Counted from the stretch's first letter, positions 11,730 to 22,200 are shown. The stretch: 64,000 nt of DNA from Meconema thalassinum (GCA_946902985.2 OX336389.2:126019572-126083571), one strand, 5' to 3'. Made by a program: numbers and translations. The notes: generated by a model not told the origin, from the sequence alone.

Positions 11730-11892
11730 ATGGAGGCGTCAACCGAAGAGCAAAGAGGTGTTGTTCGATTTCTGACAGCGGAAGGAGTAGGGGGAACGGA
11801 CATTCATCGCCGAATGTCACAAGTGAACGGCGAACACTGCATGTCCCTTGCAAGGGTCAAGGCGTGGCACAAGCGCTTCAGGGAAAGACGGG
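11730..11892 (+). pseudogene. Mariner transposase N-terminus
   Basis: From ATG at 11730 the frame encodes a typical mariner first helix-turn-helix (EEQRGVVRFLTAEGVGGTDI) and the W-x-K-R-F segment (VKAWHKRFRE). It runs straight into the BEL 5' LTR at 11893 and picks up foreign residues and a stop at 11909. The distal part of the gene is at 17698-18123. The catalytic aspartates of the middle region are missing from both pieces. Confidence 0.8.
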
Positions 11893-12069
11893 TGTTGAGA
11901 AAATTGTAAATGTTAAGGTTGGTAACGTTTCGTTCCTATGTACAAACTCTTTGGTTTTACTATTCTGTGAATTGGTGTTAGCATATTTGTTTGTGAATAA
12001 AAGTTGGTTAGAAATCTTTGAATCTCAATAAAGTGTTCCAGATAATGTGTAGTTACAACTAAAAGAACA
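11893..12069 (+). repeat. BEL/Pao 5' LTR
   Basis: The LTR starts TGTTGAGAAAATTG and ends AACTAAAAGAACA, giving the usual TG...CA ends. It is 177 bp and contains an AATAAA-type signal (CAATAAAGTGTTCC) in its distal part. The same sequence is at 17521-17697. Confidence 0.95.
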
Positions 12070-12071
12070 TA

Positions 12072-12087
12072 TGGCGACCGTGACAGG
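12072..12087 (+). promoter_or_regulatory. BEL/Pao primer-binding site
   Basis: TGGCGACCGTGACAGG starts two bases after the 5' LTR. It is complementary to a tRNA 3' end that closes with CGGTCGCCA, which fits insect tRNA-Arg from my knowledge of that family. The tRNA identity should be confirmed against the host tRNA set. Confidence 0.75.
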
Positions 12088-12202
12088 ACTTTAACAAGCG
12101 TGTATAAACTTTGTTGAATTACAATTTGATAGTAGCGAGTATAACTGTGCCTGTATAATCCAGTATACCGTATCCTGTTGTTTACATCCGTAGCCCGTAA
12201 TT

Positions 12203-15200
12203 ATGGCGGGTACACAAATAACTAAGAGGAGAGCGGTTATCCGCACATTGTTCACGAAAGCTTGCAGTGCTTTAGACGAACTACTGACGCAGAGAGATGC
12301 AGATTTACAATTAATAAGTGCGCGTTTATTAGTGCTCGAAGAAAGAAGACATGAGTTATCGGAGCTGGACAGTCAGATTTGTGAAAACATCTGTGCTGAA
12401 ACAAAGGAAGAGGAGATCGAAGAAGTACTGATGGCGGAAATGGAGAAAGCAGAGGAGTATACCTTACGTTACCACAGCATTAAAGGTAAGGCCTCTGATC
12501 TGATAACAAGGAATAGCGCTGCTCATACTTCATCTAGTTGTGTTGGCGATCGTTCGGGAAACGAAATATCTCTTCGCCTACCGAAATTAGAATTGAATAA
12601 GTATGACGGGGAAATAGCCGGTTGGATCTCATTCTGGTCACAGTTCTCACAAATTGACGAGTGTCAGTCGTTAAGTAAGGAGGAAAAATTTCAGTACTTG
12701 ATTCAAGCCACGAAAGAGAACTCTCGAGCACGCGCGGTTGTTGTGAGTTTCCCTCCCTCAGGCGAAAATTACGGAAAGGCCATTCAAACACTTAAGGACA
12801 GTTTTGGACGTAATGATCTCCTTATCGAGTATTATGTACGGGAACTACTGAGTTTAGTTATGGAAAGGAAGACGGTCAAGATCAGCATTTTGTATGACAA
12901 ACTAGAAACTCAATTACGGGCACTAGAGTCATTAAATGTGTTCTCGAATAATTATGCCGCATTATTGTTTCCGCTAATAGAATCGTGTCTACCCGCAGAC
13001 ATACTGAAGGTGTGGCAACGTTCCAATGAACCCAATAGGACACTGAAGGAACAGATGGATAATTTAATGTTGTTTTTGAAGAGAGAAGTAGAAGGGGAGG
13101 AGAGAGTTGCAATGGCAAATAATCAGTCCCTTTCCTACAACCAGGCTAAGAGTCCAGGAAAATCGCATGATATGGACAAAGTTAATTTTGCTTCTGCGAT
13201 CGATCTTGCCAGTCTGAGCATTGAATCTGACACTCAGAAGTGTGTATTTTGTAAAGGGGTGAATCATTGTTCCACAGAATGTCTCCATGCACAAAAAATG
13301 TCCCTTGAAAACCGAAAAGATGTTCTGTATAAAGATAAGCGCTGTTTTTCTTGTACCAAATCAGGCCATTCTGCACAGCAGTGTCGAGCACGATGTGTTA
13401 TTTGTCGTGGACGACATGTACCATTATTATGTCCAGCTGTTCAGAAGTATCAAGCAGAAGAGAAAGGTTGTGTTGAGGGGAAGAATTCTGAGATCAAAAG
13501 AGAAGAGGTTTCCTTGTTTAATACTTCATCTATTGACAGAAATTTGTCAGTTAGCTCTCAAACGGAGGTCTATCTCCAGACTCTGTTAGTTTACGTTAAG
13601 AATGGTGACAAAATCAGGAAGGCCAGGTTACTGATAGACAGTGGATCCCAACGTTCGTATATTTCTAGTAGTTTGGCTGAAGAAATGAACTACTCTCCGA
13701 TTGGGGAAGAGAGCATTATCCACTCTCTTTTTGGTGGTAAGCCAACAGGGGTAGTTAAGCACCGATGTTACAAGGTGCACTTACTCAGCTTGAATAACGA
13801 CTTTGCATGCAATTTCGTAGCGTTAGACCAAAGGACAATTACAGCTACGATTCCATCAGTAGAAGTCAGGAAAGAAGTGAGGGAAGAATTACTAAGAGAA
13901 CACATTCCGATGTGCAGAGATTCTGTAGCTCCTATTGACATCTTGATAGGTTCTGACATTGCGGGAAAGTTGTGGACAGGTAAAATTAAGACTCTACCTT
14001 CTGGACTGGTAGCCATTGAAACCTGTTTAGGATGGACGGTAACGGGGAAGAAGAAGGTAGTAGACACCGTGGGAAAAAAGGAGCTAGCGAAGCATGCAAG
14101 TATTGCGAATGCAGTCACTGCACTCAGTATTACTCAGCTACCCGTTTCTGATCTGTGGAAAATGGAGACCATTGGGATAACCGATCCTGTAGAGAACACC
14201 ACAAAGGAGGAGAAGAGGATGTCAGCACTGAGGTATTTCAAAAATACGGTTGCTTTTGTAGATGGCAGATACGAGGTACGTCTTCCATGGGGGAGAGATG
14301 CTCCAGACCTTCCAACCAATCGAGGGATTGCAGAAGGCAGATTGATTCGAATGACCCGAAAATTAAAGGCAAAGCCTGGTCTCTATGAAGAATATGACAC
14401 TATTTTACGAGATTGGGTGAAAGAAGGCATTGTGGAAATGGCGAGGGATCTATCTACTGGACACTATCTTCCTCACCGTCCAGTGCTGAAGGAAAATAGT
14501 ACAACTACGAAAGTGCGTCCCGTGTTCGACGCATCGGCGAAGGAGAGAGGTTTGCCATCACTGAACGACTGCCTTGAAGAAGGACCTAACCTTATTGAAA
14601 TCATACCCGAACTACTCTTGAGGTTTCGGCAACGAAAGATAGGCATCACAGCTGATATCAAGAAGGCATTTTTACAGATAAGTGTACACCCAGAGGAGAG
14701 AGACTACCTGAAGTTCCTGTGGTATGGTAATAATAGTGAGAAAGACCTACAAGTCCTTCGTCATGCCAGAGTGGTGTTCGGTGTTACCAGTAGCCCGTTT
14801 CTTCTTGGAGCAGTAATTGGCTACCACCTGGAAAAATATATGGAATCAACTGATCCAAAGGAGGCTAAAATTGCATCATCATTGAAGAACAATTTTTATG
14901 TTGACAATCTGGTGACAAGCCTCGATCGAGCAGAAGAAGTTGAGGAATTCGTTTACCTTTCAAGGACTATCATGGCGAGGGCCGGGTTCGACCTTCGGGG
15001 ATGGGAGTCAACCGGAGACGGATCTTCTCAGGAGTCTTCACTGCTTGGCATTAGGTGGAATCGCCAAGACGATACTCTGAAGATCAATATGGATTGGTGG
15101 GAGAGATCGTGTGAAATAGGAGATTTGACGAAGAGGACTATTCTTTCAATAATCCACCGCATTTTCGATCCGATTGGACTAACCATTCCAGTAACGATTA

Positions 15201-17416
15201 GGCTGAAACTGTTAATTCAAGAGTTATGGACCAGAAAGTTGGGATGGGACGAGCCTATCGACAAAGATACTCGACGGCGGTTGGAGAAGTGGCTAAAGGA
15301 CTTGCCTCACTTAAGAGAAATTGAGGCGATACGTCACCTTGGCAATGAGGAGGACATCTCACTACACGTATTTTGTGATGGAAGTCAAAACGCATATGCA
15401 GCTGTTGTCTTTATCAGGAGCAGTTATCAGGGAGAGGCACATCTTCGGTTAGCAGTAGCTAAAGCAAGAGTAACACCGCTTAAGCCCCTGACCATCCCTC
15501 AAGTGGAATTATTAGGAACTCTTATTGGAGCGCGTCTGCTGGAATCAGTTCAAGAAAGTCTAGGTTGGAAAGAAGTAGCTGTTTATTGTTGGACCGACTC
15601 AAGTACTGTACTAGCCTGGATTCTTGGCAACGGAGACAAGACAGTATTTGTTAGGAACCGAGTGAAGGAGATAAGGGAGCTCACTGATGCACGAAGCTGG
15701 AGACACATACCAGGGGATTTGAACCCCGCAGACCTACCCTCAAGAGGATGTACTGTCGCACAACTAATCGAATCCAAATGGTGGGAAGGGCCTAAGTGGC
15801 TTGTTGAAGGAGAAGAAAACTGGCCTGAATCTTCTATACGCTATGAAGTGGTAAACGAACATAACCTTATTGCCATCACTCATAATACGACATGGCTGTA
15901 TCACCGGTTCAGTAAATATGAACAAATTGTGCGGATGGTGGGATGGATCTACAGATTTCTCAACAACTGTCGACGCAATGAAGTTAAAAGAAGTGGTCCG
16001 TTATCGACAAATGAGGTGGCTACAGCCGAAGACAAAATTGTTTTGTTCATTCAAAAAGAGTCCTTCGAATTCCCAGACGATCAGAGACTTAAGAGCTTTG
16101 AAGTATTCCAAGATCAAAAGGGCATAATTAGACTCAAGACACGGATAGTCGAACGTGTGGATAAGGGTCCGTTCAAACTACCAGCCGTGCTACCTTCCGA
16201 ACATCCGTTGGTCAAGAGGTATGCAGAAGAAGTGCATTGTAAAAACAATCACCCCGGTCCAGCAACTCTCCTAGGTTTGTTACGCGAGAGATTCTGGATC
16301 CTTAAAGGACGCCAGTTGGCGAAGGGAACAGTCAAGAGATGTGTTGTTTGCCGACGTTTTCAAGCAAAAAACTTAGACACTCAGTCTCCTCCTTTGCCAG
16401 ATCTTCGAGTTAACGATGCGGCCATATTCGAAGTCATTGGAATAGATTTGGCAGGACCCTTGTATATTCGTGATTCATCGAAGACATGGGTTGCTCTATT
16501 CACTTGTGCTTGCTACCGAGCTGTACATCTGGAACTAGTTCCGTCTCTGTCAACTGAAGCATTCATAAGAGCACTGAGGCGTTTTATCGCACGGCGTGGT
16601 CGACCTAAAGTAATCATCTGTGATAATGGAACAAATTTTCGAGGAACGTGTAATGCTCTTGAAAGGTTAGACTGGGAGAAAATCGTTACCTACAGCACTG
16701 GAGAACGCATAATTTGGAGGTTCAATCCGCCTACGGCGTCGTGGTGGGGAGGCTTCTGGGAACGATTGGTGAGCCTGGTGAAGCAAATTTTACGGAAGAC
16801 ATTGGGGAAGGCTTCATTGTCTTGGGATGAGCTTCAGACCATACTTATTGACTGTGAAGCAGTGATTAATGCAAGACCATTGACTTATACGGCAGAAGAT
16901 AATAGAGATCCTATTCCATTGACCCCATCCATGCTACTGCAAGAAGTACAAGAGACAGGAGTTCCTGACCTGGACTGCATTGAGTCAGCAAGCATCACTC
17001 GGAAAATTCGGTATCTACAAAGACTGAGAGAAGAGCTAAGAAGACGCTTCCGATCAGAATATCTGGGGCAGTTAACCTGGACCAAGCGGCGCGAAACTAG
17101 AAAGCCTATAATTGGAGAGGTGGTTATAATAGGATCGGACAATCGGAAGAGAATAGATTGGCCTTTGGCAAGAATTGAGCAGCTCATTCCAGGGCGAGAT
17201 GGAAGAGTCCGGGTGGTTCAACTAAAGACTAGCAGTGGTACTGTTGTACGTCCTATACAGAGAGTCTACCCCTTGGAGGTCCAGTCCTGCACCGAGAGTT
17301 ACCAAGAAAAAACCCACTTCATGGACGATGATGACAAGGATGTGTCCAAATCCCCTGAAGAATTGAGGACAAGAGCAGGAAGAAAAGTGGCCCCTCCTAA
17401 AAGACTAGATCTTTGA
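12203..17416 (+). CDS. gag-pol: BEL/Pao Gag-Pol polyprotein, intact
   Basis: A single 1737-residue frame starts at ATG 12203 with no internal stop. In order: a coiled-coil-like acidic N-terminus (about 1-110); a Pao-type gag region (about 125-300); cysteine/histidine zinc motifs near 346-360, 381-394 and 398-411; an aspartic protease with LLIDSGSQRS near 475-485; a reverse transcriptase with TADIKKAFLQ near 815; and FYVDN near 898, where the usual second aspartate is asparagine, which I recall as common in this BEL group. RNase H acids lie near 1057 and 1129. The integrase follows: HHCC zinc finger about 1343-1382, then Asp 1414, Asp 1472 and Glu about 1519. The C-terminal domain contains WPLARIEQLIPGRDG near 1650. 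Length and domain order match the family. No env follows. Confidence 0.96.
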   Translation: MAGTQITKRRAVIRTLFTKACSALDELLTQRDADLQLISARLLVLEERRHELSELDSQICENICAETKEEEIEEVLMAEMEKAEEYTLRYHSIKGKASDLITRNSAAHTSSSCVGDRSGNEISLRLPKLELNKYDGEIAGWISFWSQFSQIDECQSLSKEEKFQYLIQATKENSRARAVVVSFPPSGENYGKAIQTLKDSFGRNDLLIEYYVRELLSLVMERKTVKISILYDKLETQLRALESLNVFSNNYAALLFPLIESCLPADILKVWQRSNEPNRTLKEQMDNLMLFLKREVEGEERVAMANNQSLSYNQAKSPGKSHDMDKVNFASAIDLASLSIESDTQKCVFCKGVNHCSTECLHAQKMSLENRKDVLYKDKRCFSCTKSGHSAQQCRARCVICRGRHVPLLCPAVQKYQAEEKGCVEGKNSEIKREEVSLFNTSSIDRNLSVSSQTEVYLQTLLVYVKNGDKIRKARLLIDSGSQRSYISSSLAEEMNYSPIGEESIIHSLFGGKPTGVVKHRCYKVHLLSLNNDFACNFVALDQRTITATIPSVEVRKEVREELLREHIPMCRDSVAPIDILIGSDIAGKLWTGKIKTLPSGLVAIETCLGWTVTGKKKVVDTVGKKELAKHASIANAVTALSITQLPVSDLWKMETIGITDPVENTTKEEKRMSALRYFKNTVAFVDGRYEVRLPWGRDAPDLPTNRGIAEGRLIRMTRKLKAKPGLYEEYDTILRDWVKEGIVEMARDLSTGHYLPHRPVLKENSTTTKVRPVFDASAKERGLPSLNDCLEEGPNLIEIIPELLLRFRQRKIGITADIKKAFLQISVHPEERDYLKFLWYGNNSEKDLQVLRHARVVFGVTSSPFLLGAVIGYHLEKYMESTDPKEAKIASSLKNNFYVDNLVTSLDRAEEVEEFVYLSRTIMARAGFDLRGWESTGDGSSQESSLLGIRWNRQDDTLKINMDWWERSCEIGDLTKRTILSIIHRIFDPIGLTIPVTIRLKLLIQELWTRKLGWDEPIDKDTRRRLEKWLKDLPHLREIEAIRHLGNEEDISLHVFCDGSQNAYAAVVFIRSSYQGEAHLRLAVAKARVTPLKPLTIPQVELLGTLIGARLLESVQESLGWKEVAVYCWTDSSTVLAWILGNGDKTVFVRNRVKEIRELTDARSWRHIPGDLNPADLPSRGCTVAQLIESKWWEGPKWLVEGEENWPESSIRYEVVNEHNLIAITHNTTWLYHRFSKYEQIVRMVGWIYRFLNNCRRNEVKRSGPLSTNEVATAEDKIVLFIQKESFEFPDDQRLKSFEVFQDQKGIIRLKTRIVERVDKGPFKLPAVLPSEHPLVKRYAEEVHCKNNHPGPATLLGLLRERFWILKGRQLAKGTVKRCVVCRRFQAKNLDTQSPPLPDLRVNDAAIFEVIGIDLAGPLYIRDSSKTWVALFTCACYRAVHLELVPSLSTEAFIRALRRFIARRGRPKVIICDNGTNFRGTCNALERLDWEKIVTYSTGERIIWRFNPPTASWWGGFWERLVSLVKQILRKTLGKASLSWDELQTILIDCEAVINARPLTYTAEDNRDPIPLTPSMLLQEVQETGVPDLDCIESASITRKIRYLQRLREELRRRFRSEYLGQLTWTKRRETRKPIIGEVVIIGSDNRKRIDWPLARIEQLIPGRDGRVRVVQLKTSSGTVVRPIQRVYPLEVQSCTESYQEKTHFMDDDDKDVSKSPEELRTRAGRKVAPPKRLDL

Positions 17417-17508
17417 TTTCATGTTACAGAGGAGAAGGAATTCAGTTGACATACATTGTACACCTGTTTGACACTTTGATAATTTCCAATTTTGAGAAAA
17501 TTGTAAAT

Positions 17509-17520
17509 TAGGTGGGAGTA
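17509..17520 (+). promoter_or_regulatory. BEL/Pao polypurine tract
   Basis: The purine-rich TTAGGTGGGAGTA stretch ends directly at the 3' LTR start (17521). This is the expected place for the plus-strand primer in reverse transcription. Confidence 0.7.
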
Positions 17521-17697
17521 TGTTGAGAAAATTGTAAATGTTAAGGTTGGTAACGTTTCGTTCCTATGTACAAACTCTTTGGTTTTACTATTCTGTGAAT
17601 TGGTGTTAGCATATTTGTTTGTGAATAAAAGTTGGTTAGAAATCTTTGAATCTCAATAAAGTGTTCCAGATAATGTGTAGTTACAACTAAAAGAACA
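17521..17697 (+). repeat. BEL/Pao 3' LTR
   Basis: This 177-bp copy matches the 5' LTR at 11893-12069 in every base I compared. It is followed by the second ACGGG target copy and then by mariner sequence. Confidence 0.95.
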
Positions 17698-18123
17698 ACG
17701 GGTGTCATTAGCCGATGATGCCCGGTCTGGGGCACCTCCCTGCATTACCGATGTCAACGTCCAGCTGGTTGATGCACCCATTACCCAGGACCGCTGAGTG
17801 ACAGTGAACGCCATAGCCGCCGTGGTCGCTCCACGACAATGTACGACCTCATACGGCGAACACAGTCGCCACTCCTGCAAAAATTCAAATGGGAGGTTCT
17901 CGACCACCCTCGATACAGTCCAGACCTCTCTCCCTGTGATTACGCCATGTTTGGGGCCCTGAAGAGGGCTCTGCGGGGCCAACGATTCACCTCGGACGCC
18001 GACGTCCAGCTGTACGCGCGGAACTGGTTCACGTCGCATCCTTGGGAATCTTATGAGACAGCCATTCACCGCCTTATGTCACAATGGGACAAGTGCCTCA
18101 ACAGCCAGGGCCAATACTTCTAA
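17698..18123 (+). pseudogene. Mariner transposase, middle scrap and C-terminus
   Basis: After the BEL the frame first gives a short mariner linker (VSLADDARSGAPPCITD). A deletion and frame change near 17800-17840 then leads to the C-terminal catalytic region from 17839: LLQKFKWEVLDHPRYSPDLS, then PCDYAMFGALKRALRG, where the aspartate of CDY is the third catalytic acid of mariner. The frame ends with a normal stop at 18121-18123, about 60 bp before the right terminal repeat. The part carrying the first two aspartates is missing. Confidence 0.8.
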
Positions 18124-18262
18124 CATACAGGTACTGGTTTCTGTAATTATGCATCCGGCTCGCTACTTTTTGAACGCACCTTATAATAACACTGTTGTCC
18201 TGTGTGACTTCATAGTGCAAACGATGATTCGTAACTGAATGATACAATGAGGACAATATCAG

Positions 18263-19299
18263 GGGGCGGGCATCAATTCCACTCGGGTACCTGAGTCAGG
18301 TAGCCAGGGTTACCTCAATTCCACTCGACACTCCAGGTAGTCGCCAGAGGAGTTCCTCAACTCCGCTCGGTCGCGGTCTCTTTATCCTTATGCATTCTTA
18401 GAACGACACAAGTCTTCCATGCTCACTTCTACCGTTGATTATAATCAATGCTTCTAATATAACTAATATAACTTCTAATAATGATAACAAATTAAGTATA
18501 ACTTCTCAAAATAACCTACCGTGGTCAGTTATATTTCAGCAGTACAATAACCACTGCTTCAGTGTTTACATTTTTAAGTTTACTAAAATAAGTGGAACAG
18601 CTAATTTCAAAACATAGAGTAGAATTGTTTAACTTTTTTGTTGTTACTTAGTCTGCTCCTCGTTTAACAATTTCTTATCACTTGTAAACTGATAAGAACA
18701 GACGAGATGATTGCATAGAAAAAGTGGTGTGCAGACGATTTCTTGAATCCGAATAGCTGTTATGGTAAACAAACCTAGCTCTATAGGAGTTAGAATTCAT
18801 AACTAATTTGTTGTGTGGGAATGCAGCTGATTTTTCCGTTCTAGGCTGGAAAACAGTATTTTCAGCATCCGCAGCTGATATCGAAAGTATTTTTACGTAC
18901 AAAATATACACCTATTAATATCTTAACTTAATTTTATAATGTCTGACTAGGTTAAAAAACATACAAACATTTAATTATGCACATGTTAAAAACAATGCAT
19001 AAAATTTGTAGAAAAAATAGAAAACTTGGCAGGCTTGTTTAAAAGAATATTATAATTAATTTTAAATCACTTGTATTTTCTGCCATATAAGTTATAATGT
19101 GCCAAACATGCGCTGGAGAATGTGTTTGACCCAGCCCTTGTTATGCGAGCAGGAGTGTTATAACATTTGTTTACGTAATTGGGGATAACCCCTTTGCCGA
19201 CCCCTTGCCAAAGCCTGAGCGGAGTTGAGGAACTCATTTTTGGGTCCCTTGGAGGACCGAGTGGAATTAAGGAAAATCGAGGGGAATTGATGTTCGACC
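18263..19299. mobile_element. Element with long imperfect inverted ends, unclassified
   Basis: The two ends are imperfect inverted copies over about 110 bp. Both carry CATCAATTCC and CTCG near the tip, and farther in GAGTTCCTCAACTCCGCTC at 18349 matches its exact reverse complement at 19213. ATATCAG stands just outside both ends (18256-18262 and 19300-19306) and may be a 7-bp target duplication. The AT-rich 0.8-kb interior has no meaningful frame. It is a non-autonomous DNA element or foldback; I cannot name the superfamily. Confidence 0.7.
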
Positions 19300-19774
19300 A
19301 TATCAGTCACCATCAAGCACACACCTTTGAGGTGGGTGCCAGTGTTATCCTACATCCATCCACCTCATGTACGAAGTAAAACAGCTCTGCAAAAAGCATG
19401 GCAGAAATGTCGCAAAAGATAGCTTTAACAATTGACAATGTAACATTCAGTTGTTCGACACAAACTAATTCAAATAATTTAAATTACTGGAATATGCGAA
19501 AAAATAACATAAAATAGATTACATGTGATTGAGATATGTGTTTGAGTCTTCAGTCTTTTCACTGGTTTGATGAAGCGCTCCTCGCCTCCCTGGCCTGAGC
19601 TAATTGTTGCATCCCCACATAGCTGTCACACCTTACATCTGAGGCAATCTGTTTATGATATACAGTATATGTATACTCAAACCAGGCATGCGTTGCAATG
19701 CCGATCAAAGACAGAAAGGAAGATAATGATAATGAACTCCCGGCCAATAAAGCTGCCGTTTCCTCCAGTAGCGG

Positions 19775-20670
19775 AGTCATGTCCATTGCCCAGTAAACCC
19801 CTTACTAGCCATGACCAAGAGACATCCCTTACTAATTTTGGTTTTTAAATGATAATAATTATTATAAATAATAATAATAATAATTATTATTATTATTAAT
19901 ATTACTATTATTCTTACTGTCCAGGAGAGACGAAGTATATTCTCTTCAGGAAGTCAGAATATTATAAGAGTCCACTCCAAGCCCACAGGCAAAGCATGTA
20001 AAAGCTTGCTATTTCAAAAGCACTGTAAGTGAACATATTTCCATGAGATATTTCTCGGAAACACAGAACTGGGAGTTGGCCACTGCTAACATTCTTAAAC
20101 TTTCCAGACTGTCTCCACTATTTCACAAGGGACACATATTTCTGTTCCTTTCTCATAATAATTCTTAGTATTGAAGCTTTCCACAACGACTTTAAGGCCA
20201 GCCCAACCAAACCCCAACGCTTATGGTTTGATTGGCTAAAACCCCCTCTTACCACTAGAGATACACGCCATTGGTGAATCTCTACATGTGACAGCTTTTC
20301 CCTCTCCAGAGAAAGTTAGCCTATAGTTTATAAACTGAAGCAGAGCTGATAATCACTCTCTTCATAACAATACAGCAGACCATGTGGTCACTCTTCAAGA
20401 CAGCTATATAGATACTGTGTACGCTCTGCCTCACGGCAAGCAAGTCAGGCTTCATGTATAAGTATTGTAATTACTTAGGTGTTGGTAACCAATAAATTAA
20501 CATCTTCTCAACGTCTTCTATTCTTTTGTAAGTATAACAATATGCAGCGCGGTAGAACTTGAGCGGACCTAAATAGTAGATCCTCAAGCAATATTCAAAT
20601 TAAGTGAGTGTCGATAAGTTCACTCTTCTCCAACTAGACAGCTGGCCGGAGATCTACGAAAAACTTATCT
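19775..20670 (+). repeat. Errantivirus-like 5' LTR
   Basis: The 896-bp LTR starts AGTCATGTCC and ends AAAACTTATCT. It contains an AT-only run of AATAAT units near 19850-19910 and a CAATAAATT segment near 20490. It matches 28389-29829 with scattered substitutions and small indels, excluding the mariner derivative in the 3' copy, so insertion was not recent. Confidence 0.9.
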
Positions 20671-20824
20671 GGGGGCCCTTGCCGGAATTGATACATGATC
20701 TATCAGATCTATATGCAGATTGGATCAAGCATTCAGATAACGTTCAGAGAAACGCCTTTCGTTGCTTGACCAAGAGGCTGTATCACACCGCAACACTCTG
20801 TAGTATATACTCAAAAGAATCAGC

Positions 20825-21260
20825 GAGCTGGGGTAGCCAGTAGTTAGCCGACAACGCTCAAAGAGAAGCGCCTTTCGACAACCAACCGACTACGCACGCT
20901 GAAGGAGGGAGGTAGCCGACAACGCTCAAAGAGAAGTGCCTTTCGACACCAACCGCCATCGCTGTTCGAGTGAGCTGACAACTCCAAAAGAAGGGGCCTT
21001 TCAACCATTCGACAACGAACCGAAGACTTGAAGGAAGGAGGTAAGCTGACAGCTCTGAAATAGGGGCCTTTCAACTATCAACTTCTACACCGATGTACGT
21101 GAGAGCTGGTAACGTTCCAAGAGACCAACGTCCCAAGTAAACGCCTTCCAACCACACGACATCAGGGAACCAACAACCGACTTCTACCATTGCTGTACGT
21201 ACGTGCTGATAACGTCAGAAGAAACCAACGTTCCACGTGACGCCCTTCACCACACGACAC
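20825..21260 (+). repeat. Leader repeats downstream of the 5' LTR
   Basis: Imperfect tandem units of roughly 60-85 bp share a core such as GACAACGCTCAAAGAGAAG followed by GCCTTTC-GAC and a CCAAC or GAACC segment. The first two units are nearly identical and later ones diverge. They fill the untranslated leader before gag and could be a packaging or translation-related region, though nothing in the sequence proves that. Confidence 0.7.
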
Positions 21261-21286
21261 CAGAGGAGGAGCACAGTGCGAGGAAG

Positions 21287-21320
21287 ATGAGGTCCGAACT
21301 GCCAATTCTCCTTAGCCTGT
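21287..21320 (+). promoter_or_regulatory. Possible env splice donor with short leader exon
   Basis: An ATG at 21287 opens ten codons rich in leucine and is followed at 21319 by GTGAGT, a strong splice donor. Errantivirus env is known to be made from a spliced RNA. A plausible acceptor, CTATTACAG, ends at 26961 and its reading phase fits this donor, so the exon may have supplied the start and part of a signal peptide for Env. This is inferred from sequence only. Confidence 0.45.
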
Positions 21321-21948
21321 GAGTACAAAACAATACCTTATTTGTGATGCCTGAATATTGCAGTGAAAACATGGTCTTTAAGTTGTGTTGAGCAAAAATT
21401 TAACAATAAATTCATTTTGCCTTTCAAATAACGCGAGTCTTCGCTTAATCGAAAGATCTGTTGCCTTTCCCATGCTATTCGAATTAATACGTAGATTATA
21501 AGCTAATAATAACTTCATTCTGCCCTTCAAATAAAGTGAGATTTAACTTAATCGAAAGATCTGTCGTTTCTCCCATTTTATTTGAATTAATAATAATAAT
21601 AATAAAATAAATAATAACAAGCTTCGTTTTCAGAAAGAATAATCAAAGTGCGCTCTGACTAGCAGACCTTACACTTCTTTATTAACTTTCTGAATTAAAA
21701 CAGAAAACTAAACCTTTTTTTTTAAACAAATATCATCACATTAATCATCAAACTTATTTCAGAAGGAAATACCATTCTCATTTTATAAATATTATTGTCA
21801 TTAGAACCTTGTGGAGAATCTAAACGGGATATCCACATATCATTAATAATTTATAATAATAACTATTAATCTCATTTTATAAATATCATTGTCATTTAGA
21901 ACCTTGTAGAGAATCTAAACGGGATATATACATATAATTAATCTTTAG

Positions 21949-21949
21949 A

Positions 21950-21999
<50 letters not shown>

Positions 22000-22000
22000 G
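21949..22000 (+). repeat. AAT microsatellite
   Basis: An uninterrupted run of about 17 AAT/TAA units in the untranslated leader of the errantivirus-like element. Confidence 0.9.
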
Positions 22001-22200
22001 TTAGTTTCTTTATCGTGAAAACTTAATCGGAGCTCTTTCACGAGCACTCATATAATAATAATAATTAGTTAATTTCTTTATCGTGAAAACTTAAACGGAG
22101 CTCTTTCACGAGCACTCATATAATAATAATAATAAGTTAATTTCTCTATCGTGAAAACTTAAACGGGGCTCTTTCACGAGCATTCAAATAATAATAATAA
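22001..22200 (+). repeat. Three tandem units of about 68 bp
   Basis: Three consecutive units each carry TTATCGTGAAAACTTAA or a close variant, then CGG(A/G)GCTCTTTCACGAGCA and a short AAT tail. Inside each unit CTCTTTCACGAG can pair with the flanking bases. A related half unit (ACCTTATCGGGGCTCTTTCA) is seen again near 22284. The array lies in the leader before gag. Confidence 0.85.

Larger units (their letters stand above)
11893..17697 (+). mobile_element. Complete BEL/Pao LTR retrotransposon
   Basis: A 5805-bp element with 177-bp LTRs at both ends, a 5-bp target duplication ACGGG (11888-11892 and 17698-17702), a tRNA primer site, one uninterrupted gag-pol frame and a purine-rich tract before the 3' LTR. 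By eye I find no differences between the two LTRs, which implies recent insertion. It lies inside a mariner copy and has no env gene. All parts needed for autonomous transposition appear present, so it is the best candidate for an active element in the window. Confidence 0.95.
11511..18183 (+). mobile_element. Mariner element interrupted by a BEL/Pao insertion
   Basis: The terminal inverted repeats begin TAAGGTGCGTTCAAAAAGTA on the left, and the right end is the matching inverted copy. They are flanked by TA at 11509-11510 and 18184-18185. The left part encodes the transposase N-terminus and the right part the C-terminus. The complete BEL/Pao element at 11893-17697 sits between them. Without the BEL the mariner copy would be only about 870 bp, shorter than a full element, so it was already internally deleted in its catalytic region. 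The order is therefore mariner first, BEL second. Confidence 0.85.

Noticed and set aside
12534..17187. Several minus-strand and shifted frames inside the BEL polyprotein
   Set aside because: All are short, have no domains and overlap an intact 1737-residue coding frame.
19550..19740. LINE tail upstream of the PIF/Harbinger-like end
   Set aside because: The CTTTTCACTGGTTTGATG segment resembles a common arthropod repeat, but I could not find a frame or end to support a call.
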